From Merdivicinus sp050943495 (lineage in GTDB: Bacteria; Bacillota; Clostridia; Oscillospirales; Ruminococcaceae), in contig JBMNPH010000004.1 in the NCBI GenBank assembly GCA_050943495.1, positions 131,527 through 195,526 of the forward strand: a stretch of 64,000 bases of DNA, given 5' to 3'. The notes beneath the pieces are model-generated. The model ran no database searches. It saw nothing but the letters and a program-made list of their open reading frames with translations, and had not been told where the DNA came from. A program made the position numbers and the translations under genes. This document shows, piece by piece, positions 9,011 through 16,866 of the stretch (its first letter is position 1; the number at the start of each line of letters is the position of its first letter).

Positions 9011-9042
9011 TCCCCCCAAGGCTTCTGCTGCGGGGGGATTTT
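9011..9042 (+). terminator. Rho-independent terminator after kdgK
   Basis: TCCCCCC at 9011-9017 pairs with GGGGGGA at 9032-9038 and is followed by a short T-rich tract. It lies only 30 bp before the heparinase-like gene, so it may attenuate rather than fully separate the two. Confidence 0.75.
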
Positions 9043-9073
9043 GTCTATTATTTTGATTGGGGAGATGGGAAGC

Positions 9074-10933
9074 ATGTTTCGGGAATGGCTGTTAACCAAT
9101 TCGCTTGAGGATTATCTTCTTCCTGTTGACGAATGTCATTTATATCCAAGACGCTGTGACCGGAAAGAATGGGAACAGGTTCCGGCAGAGCAGCGTGAGA
9201 TCTGTATACAAAAAGCAGAGGAGTATATCGGGTATTCGTGGCCTTCTCTGCCTGCTGCGGCATTTATGGAATTCCAGAGAAGCGGCAATCGTGAGATTTA
9301 TGAAAAGCTGCATTTTGCACGGCGTCATGCATTGCAGTGGCTGGTACTGGGCGAGTGTCTGGAAGGAAAAGGCCGATTTGCAGACGATATTATCAATGGG
9401 ATCTGGTGTATCTGTGAAGAAAGTTTTTGGGGAGTCTCGGCTCATAATGGAAATGTGAAGGACCGAAAGATGATGCTGCCGGATGTGGAGGCACCTTATA
9501 TTGACCTGTTTGCGGCGGAAACAGCAGCACTGCTTGCCTGGACCCGATATCTTCTGGGAGACCTGATGGATAGTGTGGCAAAGCAGGTGACCCGCCGGAT
9601 CGATGTCGAATTGGAGAGACGGATCAAATTGCCATTTTTGACGCATACGGATTTTTGGTGGATGGGATACGGCAAAAGACGGGTAAATAACTGGAATCCC
9701 TGGATTCTTGCCAATATGGTCTCGGTCTTTCTGGTGAATGAAAAGGATGAGAACCGTCGTATCAGTGCTTTTGAGCGGATTTTGGATTCTCTGGAGTCAT
9801 TTCTGGACATTTATCAAGATGACGGTGGATGCGACGAGGGAACTTCCTATTGGAATGTTGCAGGCGGCGCTTTGTTTGATTGTCTGGAACAGCTTTATCT
9901 GGCTTCCGGCGGCAAAATGAATTTCTTTGGCGATGAACTGGTGAAGCAGATTGGCCGGTTTTTATACCGGGCGCATATTGCCGATGATTATTTCATCAAT
10001 TTTGCGGATGGATCCGCCCGGGTACAGATTTCCAGCTGTATGGTTTATCGTTACGGCAAGTACATCGGCGACGACAAGATGATGGGCATGGCAGCAGGTA
10101 TTCCGTCTGCCAATTATCGGATGGAACAGGGCGCCTTGCGTCGTACCCTGCCGATTTTGTTCCATCAGAAGGAAATGGCAGCGTGTAAACTGCCTGTTCC
10201 GTATGAGCGTGATGTCTGGCTTTCCGGAATCCAGGTAATGGCGGCACGGGAGAATGAGTCAAAAGAAGGATTCTATTTGGCAGTCAAAGGCGGACATAAT
10301 GAGGAGAGCCACAATCATAATGATGTGGGATCCTGTGTTGTCTATCTGGATGGGAAACCCGTGCTGATTGATGCGGGAGTGGGCGTTTATACCCGTCAAA
10401 CGTTCAGTGCGGAACGTTATACTATCTGGACCATGCAGTCGCAGTATCATAACCTGCCGACGATCAACGGGCAGATGCAGCAGCCGGGCCGGGAATTCTG
10501 TGCACATGCGGTAGAATATCAGGCAGATGACAATGCTGCGGAATTTTCATTGGATCTTGCGGGGGCATATTCAAAAGAAGCAGAAATAGCATCCTATCGC
10601 CGTACATATCGCCTGGAACGCGTCCAAGATGCCGCGAGAATATCGATCCGGGACTGCTGGAATTTCAGCGGAAACCAATCTGTACTGACACTGAATCTTC
10701 TCTGTGCACAGAAGCCGGAAGTGTTGGAAAAGGGGAAGGTTTGCCTTTCGAACGGGGAAAAGAATCTTTTGTTGGATTACGATGGAACAAAATTTGAACC
10801 CGAAATTGAAGAGATTTCCATTTCGGATCCCAAGTTGTCCGCAGTCTGGAACGATCGGGTATGGCGTATTCAGCTGCATTGCAGGTGTGCCGGGACAGCA
10901 GGTGAAACAGAACTCCTGCTGCGGAGAAAGTAG
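9074..10933 (+). CDS. Heparinase II/III-family polysaccharide lyase
   Basis: A 619-residue protein with the two-part plan of heparinase II/III and oligo-alginate lyases: an N-terminal alpha-helical toroid (about 1-330, e.g. WNPWILANM and DGGCDEGTSYWNVAGG, where catalytic Tyr/His side chains usually sit) and a C-terminal beta-sandwich with HNEESHNHNDVGSC and VLIDAGVGVY, the family hallmark. Such enzymes cleave uronate-containing oligosaccharides by beta-elimination, giving unsaturated uronates that become KDG, which fits kdgK and eda just upstream. No signal peptide is visible, so it probably acts in the cytoplasm on imported oligosaccharides. The ATG at 9074 is preferred (GGGGAG nine bases upstream); ATG 9065 touches that site. 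Exact substrate unknown. Confidence 0.9.
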   Translation: MFREWLLTNSLEDYLLPVDECHLYPRRCDRKEWEQVPAEQREICIQKAEEYIGYSWPSLPAAAFMEFQRSGNREIYEKLHFARRHALQWLVLGECLEGKGRFADDIINGIWCICEESFWGVSAHNGNVKDRKMMLPDVEAPYIDLFAAETAALLAWTRYLLGDLMDSVAKQVTRRIDVELERRIKLPFLTHTDFWWMGYGKRRVNNWNPWILANMVSVFLVNEKDENRRISAFERILDSLESFLDIYQDDGGCDEGTSYWNVAGGALFDCLEQLYLASGGKMNFFGDELVKQIGRFLYRAHIADDYFINFADGSARVQISSCMVYRYGKYIGDDKMMGMAAGIPSANYRMEQGALRRTLPILFHQKEMAACKLPVPYERDVWLSGIQVMAARENESKEGFYLAVKGGHNEESHNHNDVGSCVVYLDGKPVLIDAGVGVYTRQTFSAERYTIWTMQSQYHNLPTINGQMQQPGREFCAHAVEYQADDNAAEFSLDLAGAYSKEAEIASYRRTYRLERVQDAARISIRDCWNFSGNQSVLTLNLLCAQKPEVLEKGKVCLSNGEKNLLLDYDGTKFEPEIEEISISDPKLSAVWNDRVWRIQLHCRCAGTAGETELLLRRK

Positions 10934-10941
10934 GAAATCAA

Positions 10942-11577
10942 ATGAAGATCGAAGATGCCAATTTGTTTTTCTGCTGTCCAGTTCCAGTGCCGGAGGCATT
11001 CACCGATCTTCCGGAAGGCTATCAGATCCGGAACTGTCGGAAAGAGGAATTGTGGGATTGGATGGATCTTCCCTTCGATACACCGGAAGAAGCCAACCAG
11101 TATCGGGGATACATGGAAGATTTTTTTGCCAAAGTATATGCACCCCATGGAAATCTATTTTTTAAACAGTGCCGCTTGCTTTTGGAACCGGATGGAAGGA
11201 TTGCAGGAAGCTGCTTTATTTGGAAGGCATATGAGAAAGTGACAACGGTACATTGGTTTAAAATTCGGAAGGATTTGGAAGGCCATGGCCTTGGTCGTGC
11301 CCTTCTGTCAGCGGTACTGCGCGAAGTTCAGCCGGAAGACTATCCGATCTGTCTGCACACCCAGCCGGGGAGTTTTCGGGCGATTAAACTGTACATTGAT
11401 TTCGGATTTTACATGGCAGAAGATCCGGTGATTGGACAGCGAATCAATCAGTGGAAGGAGGCCTTGCCGTATCTGCGGGAGATGATGCCGAAACCAGTCT
11501 TTGATTCGATCCGGATCGGAAAAGCACCGGAAGTTCTTTTGAGAGCAGCGGCGCAGTCCGTTATCAATGAATTTTAG
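10942..11577 (+). CDS. GNAT-family N-acetyltransferase
   Basis: A 211-residue protein with one GNAT domain. The acetyl-CoA pyrophosphate loop is seen in KIRKDLEGHGLGRALLSAVL (about residues 109-128), preceded by the strand GRIAGSCFIWKA and followed by FRAIKLYIDFGFYM, the usual motif B. The N-terminal 45 residues are proline- and acid-rich and not recognisable. The acceptor substrate cannot be told. It starts 8 bp after the heparinase-like gene and is probably cotranscribed with it. Its stop codon overlaps that of the convergent gpr gene by four bases. Confidence 0.82.
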   Translation: MKIEDANLFFCCPVPVPEAFTDLPEGYQIRNCRKEELWDWMDLPFDTPEEANQYRGYMEDFFAKVYAPHGNLFFKQCRLLLEPDGRIAGSCFIWKAYEKVTTVHWFKIRKDLEGHGLGRALLSAVLREVQPEDYPICLHTQPGSFRAIKLYIDFGFYMAEDPVIGQRINQWKEALPYLREMMPKPVFDSIRIGKAPEVLLRAAAQSVINEF

Positions 11578-12398
11578 TTAACCAGCGCAAGCAGATCTTC
11601 CATGGACAAGGATGGCTGTAAAGCGCGGTTAATGCCGAAAGCAATAGTTTTGGCGGCGTTTTCGATAATGGTATCCACTTCGCGCGGTGTAACCATCAAA
11701 GGTGGGGAGTCTTTTTGTGCATGGTAGTCCACCACAGTCGGAACGCCCATTGCGATGACCGGGATTCCAAGCGTATTTTTGCTCAGTTCACGTCGTCGGT
11801 TGGAAACGCCGGAACCGGGAGAAATTCCGCTGTCGCAGATTTGAACGGTGCACCCAAGCCGGGAAATGTCTGCAGCAGCAAGAGCATCAATTGCGATGAC
11901 GGCGACGGGATGAATTTCATGAACCAGTGCCGCAATGATCTCGGCGCTTTCCATACCGGTCTGTCCCAGAACGCCGGGGGCAATTGCAGCGGCAGAACGC
12001 AATCCTTCCAATCCGGCCTGCATTGCCTGTTCGCCTCGAATATGTCGGGTTGCAAGCATCAAATGGATGGTTTCCGGTCCTAGTGCATCGGGTGTGATGG
12101 AAGAATTCCCAAGCCCAACCACAAGTACCGTTCCTTCTGGAGGAAGAAGATCGGACAAAGCTTCTGCGACCGCTTCCGCCTGCTGCTCAAAATTATCCGA
12201 TGGATGGGCAAAAGGGGGACAGGAGAGCGTATAATATCGTCCAATAGGTTTGTGAAGTCGCACTGCCGCATCCGATTGTTTGATTTCTACTAGGGAAGAG
12301 GGGATTCCATGCAGGATCATTTCGGTATAATAGGCTCCATCCGGCAGAGAAGATACAGCCGTTAATTGTTCTACGGCTAAATCTGTTCGTATATTCAA
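11574..12398 (-). CDS. gpr: Germination protease GPR
   Basis: A 274-residue member of the GPR endopeptidase family, which degrades small acid-soluble spore proteins during germination. Matches include the N-terminal IRTDLAVE, where the zymogen is processed, VVGLGNSSITPDALGP, and ICDSGISPGSGVSNRR through GIPVIAMGVPTVVD. It is shorter than the Bacillus enzyme (about 370) but complete. The start is TTG at 12398, eight bases after AAGGAG; a longer reading frame upstream has no ribosome site. Expression would be expected in the forespore under sigma-G, but no convincing sigma-G promoter was found upstream. Presence of gpr is good evidence that the organism sporulates. Confidence 0.94.
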   Translation of the reverse strand: MNIRTDLAVEQLTAVSSLPDGAYYTEMILHGIPSSLVEIKQSDAAVRLHKPIGRYYTLSCPPFAHPSDNFEQQAEAVAEALSDLLPPEGTVLVVGLGNSSITPDALGPETIHLMLATRHIRGEQAMQAGLEGLRSAAAIAPGVLGQTGMESAEIIAALVHEIHPVAVIAIDALAAADISRLGCTVQICDSGISPGSGVSNRRRELSKNTLGIPVIAMGVPTVVDYHAQKDSPPLMVTPREVDTIIENAAKTIAFGINRALQPSLSMEDLLALVN

Positions 12399-12485
12399 AA
12401 AATCAACTCCTTTTCTCCGCTTTTTGGCGGAAGTTCTATTTTTTGTTTTGGAAAGGAAAAATCTTAATTTTTCTTGAAAAAACCC

Positions 12486-12514
12486 TTGCAATTTTTCCGG
12501 AAAAATGGTATGAT
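12486..12514 (+). promoter_or_regulatory. Sigma-A-type promoter for rpsT
   Basis: TTGCAA, 17 bases, TATGAT. The predicted start near 12521 gives a leader of about 130 bases, long for a ribosomal protein gene. Confidence 0.7.
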
Positions 12515-12527
12515 ATAAAAGCTGTCG

Positions 12528-12628
12528 TATGCCATTCCTCGTGTCTGGGCGCACTGCGCTTTGGAAGGCAGAATGACAAAACGCTGGAAAGCGCAATCCT
12601 CAGTTAGTTTGCGTGAAGCGGACTGACT
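12528..12628 (+). promoter_or_regulatory. Structured rpsT leader RNA
   Basis: Two helices are visible between promoter and ribosome site. The first pairs TGCC and TTCC around 12529-12538 with GGAAGGCA at 12563-12570 and encloses a GCGC hairpin. The second is an 11-bp stem, 12602-12612 with 12618-12628, loop GTGAA, ending just before the AAGGAGG site. A position so close to the site is compatible with translational autoregulation by S20; the function is inferred, not shown. Confidence 0.5.
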
Positions 12629-12652
12629 TTATGTGAAGGAGGTGCAAAAAGA

Positions 12653-12916
12653 ATGCCGAATATTAAATCAGCGAAAAAAAGAGTGAAAGTTTCTGCAACC
12701 AAAACTCTGCAGAACCGGATTCTGAAAGGTAACCTCAAAGCTGCTCTGAAAGCTGCAAATGCCGCAATCGAGCAGGATGCTGCCAACAAGGCGGAAGTGG
12801 TTAAGGTTGCATACAAGACCATCGACCAGTCTGCTGCCAAGGGTGTCATCCATAAGAACATGGCTGCGAGAAAGAAATCTCAGATTGCATCCAAATTGAA
12901 TGCAGCAAAAGCATAA
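12653..12916 (+). CDS. rpsT: 30S ribosomal protein S20
   Basis: An 87-residue, very basic protein beginning MPNIKSAKKRVKVS, the conserved opening of S20, with the typical three-helix composition and the GVIHKNMAARKKSQI segment near the C-terminus. S20 binds 16S rRNA in the 30S body. AAGGAGG lies ten bases before the ATG. It is monocistronic, between its own promoter and a strong terminator at 12948-12992, and divergent from gpr. Confidence 0.97.
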   Translation: MPNIKSAKKRVKVSATKTLQNRILKGNLKAALKAANAAIEQDAANKAEVVKVAYKTIDQSAAKGVIHKNMAARKKSQIASKLNAAKA

Positions 12917-12947
12917 TCCTTCTCACCGGATATTGTTTTTGGAAATA

Positions 12948-12992
12948 GGCGCTCGCCCCTCTAACCTCTGGGGGCGGGCGCCGCTGTTTTTT
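12948..12992 (+). terminator. Rho-independent terminator after rpsT
   Basis: A 12-bp GC-rich stem, 12948-12959 with 12971-12982, followed within four bases by a run of six T. Confidence 0.9.
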
Positions 12993-13000
12993 CCGGAATA

Positions 13001-13029
13001 TCGACTTTTCTTTTGAAATAATTTATGAT
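13001..13029 (+). promoter_or_regulatory. Candidate promoter for pepT
   Basis: TCGACT, 17 bases, TATGAT, with a second overlapping TATGAT at 13029-13034. It begins directly after the rpsT terminator. Confidence 0.45.
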
Positions 13030-13057
13030 ATGATAGGAACAGAAAGGAAGGATAGAG

Positions 13058-14287
13058 ATGAAAGAAACCGTTTTGGAAAAATTTCTCCGTTATATTGCAG
13101 TAGATACAACCTCGGATCCGGAAACCGGTACACATCCCAGTACGCCGGGACAGCTGGTATTGGGAAAGATGCTGGTGGAAGAACTGAAGCAGCTCGGACT
13201 TGCAGATGCACGCCAGGATTCACACGGGTATGTTTACGCTTCGATACCGGCAACGCCTGGGAAGGAAACAGTTCCAGCATTGGGATTTATTGCACATCTG
13301 GATACCTCCTGCGCTGTATCCGGCCAGAATATTCATCCTGTGATTACCCGGAATTATGACGGCGGCGATATTCTGCTCAACGAGGAACAGAATCTGATTC
13401 TATCTCCGAAAGAATTCCCCTCACTTCTCCAGTATGTGGGGAAAACCATTGTGTCGACCGATGGCACAACGCTGCTTGGAGGAGATGATAAAGGCGGTAT
13501 CGCCGGCATTATGGGATTGCTGGAATATCTGGCTGAACATCCGGAATTTCCACATGGCAAAATCTGCATTGGCTTTACTCCGGACGAAGAGATCGGGGAA
13601 GGCGCTGATTATTTTGATGTTCCAGGTTTTGGAGCACAGTTTGCCTATACCGTAGACGGCGGGATGATTGGTGAATTGGAATATGAGAATTTCAATGCGG
13701 CTTCGGCCAATTTGACCTTCCATGGAAAAAGCATCCATCCCGGCTCCGCAAAAGGACAGATGGTGAATGCCATTCTGCTGGCAATGGAGTTCAATGCCAT
13801 GCTTCCGGTTTTTGAGAATCCGGCCTGTACCGAAAACCGGGAAGGATTTCATCATATTGATGTGATTCGTGGTGGAGTAGAGCGAACCGACTGCGAATAC
13901 ATTATCCGCGACCACGATCGCACCCTTTTTGAGAAAAAGAAGGAGAATTTCCGGGATGCCGCCCTGTATCTGAATCGTAAATACGGGGAAGGAACCGTGG
14001 AATTAACATTGACCGATTCCTACTATAACATGTTGGAAAAGATCGAACCGCATATGCATCTGATTGAGAATGCCAAATCCGTGATGGAGTCCATGGGAAT
14101 TGAGCCGAAAATTCTTCCGGTGCGCGGTGGAACAGATGGATCCCGTCTCTCTTATATGGGACTGCCCTGTCCGAATCTCTTTACGGGCGGCCACAACGGA
14201 CACGGACGTTTTGAGTATACGGTAGCGGAAAGTCTGGAAAAAATTCCGGAAATACTGCTGGGTATTCTGCGGAAATATGCAGAGTAA
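13058..14287 (+). CDS. pepT: Peptidase T (tripeptide aminopeptidase)
   Basis: A 409-residue cytoplasmic zinc aminopeptidase of family M20B, matching the usual length. It removes the N-terminal residue from tripeptides. Metal and catalytic residues are in place: His80 and Asp82 in AHLDTS, Asp143/144 in LGGDDKGG, Glu177/178 in TPDEEIGEG, Asp200 in YTVDGG and a late histidine in TGGHNGHGRFE. The dimerisation (lid) domain with FHGKSIHPG lies in the middle. AAGGAAGG precedes the ATG. No partner gene; the convergent ArsR-type regulator ends 5 bp away. Confidence 0.95.
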   Translation: MKETVLEKFLRYIAVDTTSDPETGTHPSTPGQLVLGKMLVEELKQLGLADARQDSHGYVYASIPATPGKETVPALGFIAHLDTSCAVSGQNIHPVITRNYDGGDILLNEEQNLILSPKEFPSLLQYVGKTIVSTDGTTLLGGDDKGGIAGIMGLLEYLAEHPEFPHGKICIGFTPDEEIGEGADYFDVPGFGAQFAYTVDGGMIGELEYENFNAASANLTFHGKSIHPGSAKGQMVNAILLAMEFNAMLPVFENPACTENREGFHHIDVIRGGVERTDCEYIIRDHDRTLFEKKKENFRDAALYLNRKYGEGTVELTLTDSYYNMLEKIEPHMHLIENAKSVMESMGIEPKILPVRGGTDGSRLSYMGLPCPNLFTGGHNGHGRFEYTVAESLEKIPEILLGILRKYAE

Positions 14288-14292
14288 TTCGA

Positions 14293-14913
14293 TTATTCTT
14301 CCCAATTTCCCTGTGTAAATTCGGGATCTACCATGTCCTGAATTCCGGCCAGCAGCATCAGGATACCGCCGACCCGATGCGGTTGGATGACGTAAGTTCC
14401 TTTGGGTGCGTTTTTATCTTCGGTAACTAGATCCGCAGTCAGCAGCGGTTTCAGATGATGATAGACCTGACCTGTAGAATTGTATCCGCATTCTTCTACC
14501 AGCTGCGCAACCGTCATCGGTTTTTTGAGAATGGTCAGCAGAATGTTCAGGCGGTCGCTGCTGCCGATACAGGCCAGCACATTCTCAGCGGTATGATTTT
14601 CGATCAGTTTCAGCAGCTTGTCAGCGCTCACATCGTTGCGGATCCAGTTGGACTGCCGTCCGCCGGAAGAAAATACACCCAGATAGGTCATGCGTCCGGT
14701 ATCTCCGCTTTTTCCGCAGTGATTCTCCAAGCGATCCATGATTGTCATGATCGAGGGATCCGGATGCATGTTTTTCATCTTTTGGACGTGATTTACGGCT
14801 TCTTTTGGATCAGAACAAGAGTTACAAACGGGCAGAAGATCTTCCAGCATAATGCGGATTTCTGCTAATTCTTTTCGAAGCTGATCGATTTCCAGTCCAT
14901 AATTACGTTCCAT
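14293..14913 (-). CDS. ArsR-type winged-helix transcriptional regulator
   Basis: A 206-residue protein. The first 30 residues look like a coiled coil (LEIDQLRKELAEIRIMLEDL); residues about 115-185 hold a winged helix with the pattern DRLNILLTILKKPMTVAQL, then EECGYNSTGQVYHHLKPL as recognition helix and a wing (TYVIQPHRVGG), as in ArsR/HTH_20 proteins. A CxxC-like pair (VCNSC) sits in the linker, but no proven metal site. The target is unknown. Promoter at 14958-14986; the palindrome-like AATTCCGTAATT at 14944-14955 lies just downstream of the -10 box and a related CGTAATT recurs at 14997-15003, so autoregulation is possible. Confidence 0.8.
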   Translation of the reverse strand: MERNYGLEIDQLRKELAEIRIMLEDLLPVCNSCSDPKEAVNHVQKMKNMHPDPSIMTIMDRLENHCGKSGDTGRMTYLGVFSSGGRQSNWIRNDVSADKLLKLIENHTAENVLACIGSSDRLNILLTILKKPMTVAQLVEECGYNSTGQVYHHLKPLLTADLVTEDKNAPKGTYVIQPHRVGGILMLLAGIQDMVDPEFTQGNWEE

Positions 14914-14957
14914 ATTTCATTTCTCCTTTGCTAATAAATTTGCAATTCCGTAATTTC

Positions 14958-14986
14958 AATATATCATAGCAATATAGCTTTGTCAA
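14958..14986 (-). promoter_or_regulatory. Sigma-A-type promoter for the ArsR-type regulator
   Basis: Minus strand: consensus TTGACA, 17 bases, TATATT, about 45 bp upstream of the start codon. Confidence 0.68.
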
Positions 14987-15069
14987 TACGTTTTTTCGTA
15001 ATTGCGGAAAGATTAGTTAATTTTAATTGGATAAGGCACTGTTTTCTTTTGATCTTTTCCGGAAAACAG

Positions 15070-15098
15070 TAGACAGCATTTTGTCCGCGTGGTATACT
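15070..15098 (+). promoter_or_regulatory. Sigma-A-type promoter for nagB
   Basis: TAGACA, 17 bases, TATACT, 33 bp before the start codon. Confidence 0.6.
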
Positions 15099-15131
15099 GT
15101 AAGTGGAAAGTATGAATAGGAGGAATACATC

Positions 15132-15887
15132 ATGATGAAGATCATCCAGACAAAGAATTATGAGGATTTGAGCCGGAAGGCAGCAAACATCATTGCAGCG
15201 CAGGTAATTTTGAAACCGGAATCGGTGCTGGGTCTGGCAACAGGTTCCTCTCCGCTGGGATTGTATGCGGAATTGATTAAAGGGTATGAGCAAGGAGATT
15301 TGGACTTTTCAAAAGTCCGGACTGTCAATCTGGATGAATACCGCGGATTGACCAAGGATAACGATCAGAGTTATGCGTATTTTATGCATGAAAATCTGTT
15401 CAAACATATCAACATTGATATGGCGAATACCAACGTACCGGACGGAACCGAACCGGATGCTGCGAAGGAATGTGCCCGCTATGATGCAGTGATTGACAGT
15501 ATGGGCGGCGTGGATATTCAGTTGTTGGGGATCGGCTTGACGGGTCATATTGGCTTCAATGAGCCGGCAGATGAGTTCAAAAAAGGAACGAACTGTGTGG
15601 ATTTGGATCCGAAGACGATTGAATCCAATGCACGGTTTTTCTCTTCTATCGACGAGGTGCCCAAACAGGCATATACCATGGGAATTCAGTCGATTATGAA
15701 AGCGAAGAAGATTCTGTTGATCGCAAATGGGGAAGGAAAGGCGGAAATTCTTTATAAAGCCTGCTGCGGCCCCATCACCCCGCAGGTGCCGGCTTCGATT
15801 CTGCAGCTTCACCCGGATGTGGTAGTCGTTGCAGATGAGGCAGCGCTGAAAGTGATTGCGGAAAAGAATCCTTCCTGTATCAGCTAA
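15132..15887 (+). CDS. nagB: Glucosamine-6-phosphate deaminase
   Basis: A 251-residue deaminase/isomerase that converts glucosamine 6-phosphate to fructose 6-phosphate and ammonia. Family motifs: ATGSSPLGLY (phosphate loop), VNLDEYRGL (catalytic Asp), GIGLTGHIGFNEP (catalytic His) and the late segment KAEILYKACCGP. Length is that of the compact Gram-positive enzymes without the allosteric extension. The start is the first of two adjacent ATG codons; GGAGG is about nine bases upstream. nagA and an amino-sugar transporter are not adjacent. Own promoter and terminator make it monocistronic. Confidence 0.95.
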   Translation: MMKIIQTKNYEDLSRKAANIIAAQVILKPESVLGLATGSSPLGLYAELIKGYEQGDLDFSKVRTVNLDEYRGLTKDNDQSYAYFMHENLFKHINIDMANTNVPDGTEPDAAKECARYDAVIDSMGGVDIQLLGIGLTGHIGFNEPADEFKKGTNCVDLDPKTIESNARFFSSIDEVPKQAYTMGIQSIMKAKKILLIANGEGKAEILYKACCGPITPQVPASILQLHPDVVVVADEAALKVIAEKNPSCIS

Positions 15888-15900
15888 TGGAGGAAAGAAA

Positions 15901-15934
15901 GCGGAGTGCAAGCCATAAAAGCACTCCGCTTTTT
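15901..15934 (+). terminator. Rho-independent terminator after nagB
   Basis: Perfect 9-bp stem, 15901-15909 with 15921-15929, followed by TTTTT. Confidence 0.9.
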
Positions 15935-15973
15935 ATATTTTCGTATTTGTAAGGAGAAAATTTAGAAAATCTT

Positions 15974-16003
15974 TCGACTCTATGGGGGAAAATCTGCTAT
16001 AAT
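15974..16003 (+). promoter_or_regulatory. Candidate promoter for the amidase gene
   Basis: TCGACT, 18 bases, TATAAT; strong -10, weak -35. Confidence 0.5.
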
Positions 16004-16024
16004 AGTGGAAAAGGAGCGAATCAA

Positions 16025-16771
16025 ATGAGTCGAAAAAGAAAAATTCGTTGGGGAAGAATCTTTGTCCTGATGCTGATCATTGCAGTCGCAGCAGGATGCG
16101 CCCATTATTTTCTGGGATGGGGCGAAAGCCGGATTGCGATTGCACTGGATGCAGGGCACGGCGGAAATGATCCGGGTGCGGCCGGCTTGATACAGGAGAC
16201 GGAACTGACCGAAAATACGGTGCGGTATCTGGAGGAATATCTGCGGGAGGATGATAATTATCGGGTGATTCTCTGTCGGGAATATGGAGAGGGGGAAGAC
16301 TTGAATGCGCGCTGGATGAAATCCATCGTACAGGGGGCAGATTTGTTGCTCTGCGTGCATGGGAATTCGTCGGATGACCCGTCCGCGCGCGGCTTTGAGG
16401 TATATCCCAGTCTTCCAGATCAGAAGTATCATGCGGAAAGTGTGCAGTTTGCGCAGCTGATTGCGGAAGAAGTATCGCAGACCGGAATTCCGCTGCGCGG
16501 GAACGGCGGAATCCGCTATGCCTATTATCAGGAACAGCCGGACGGAAGTTCCCAGAAAATTCTGGTGGATGAACCGGATCCGGAATTGTCGGATTGTCCG
16601 TCCTTTGCGATGGTTGAATACCCGCGGTGTCCGGCAGTGCTGGCGGAACAGGGATTTGTCACCAATGAACAGGATGTGGTGCTGTTGGCAGGAGAGGCCG
16701 GATGCCGTCTGGCAGCGGAATGTTATTATCGGGCGATTTGTGCATATTTTGGCACGGATCCTGTAATTTAA
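16025..16771 (+). CDS. N-acetylmuramoyl-L-alanine amidase (Amidase_3)
   Basis: A 248-residue membrane-anchored wall hydrolase. Residues about 10-30 form one hydrophobic helix after a basic N-terminus (a signal anchor; the LIIAVAAGC stretch could also be a lipobox). The rest is an Amidase_3 domain: zinc His45 in ALDAGHGGNDPGA, a zinc glutamate near residues 58-60, the second zinc histidine in LLLCVHGNS, and catalytic Glu in VLAEQGFVTNEQD. It cuts the bond between muramic acid and the stem peptide. No SH3, SPOR or AMIN wall-binding domain is attached. GGAG is eight bases before ATG. The cell process (division or spore-related lysis) is not clear from context. Confidence 0.9.
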   Translation: MSRKRKIRWGRIFVLMLIIAVAAGCAHYFLGWGESRIAIALDAGHGGNDPGAAGLIQETELTENTVRYLEEYLREDDNYRVILCREYGEGEDLNARWMKSIVQGADLLLCVHGNSSDDPSARGFEVYPSLPDQKYHAESVQFAQLIAEEVSQTGIPLRGNGGIRYAYYQEQPDGSSQKILVDEPDPELSDCPSFAMVEYPRCPAVLAEQGFVTNEQDVVLLAGEAGCRLAAECYYRAICAYFGTDPVI

Positions 16772-16805
16772 CCGGATTTACAATCAAAAAACCCCGTTTT
16801 ATGTA

Positions 16806-16834
16806 TGGACAGACCGGATGCTTTCCCGTATAAT
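16806..16834 (+). promoter_or_regulatory. Sigma-A-type promoter for the AEC transporter gene
   Basis: TGGACA, 17 bases, TATAAT, 32 bp upstream of the start codon. Confidence 0.65.
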
Positions 16835-16866
16835 GAGGAGAGATATTGCAAAACAGGAGGGCATTT

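Noticed and set aside
8759..9073. N-terminal extension of the heparinase-like gene into kdgK
   Set aside because: It is rich in Arg/Cys and out of frame with kdgK; the kdgK terminator falls within it. The ATG at 9074 fits the family start.
12399..12596. Longer gpr reading frame starting near 12596
   Set aside because: The extra 66 codons lie opposite the rpsT promoter and lack a ribosome site, while TTG 12398 has AAGGAG at the right spacing and matches the family start.
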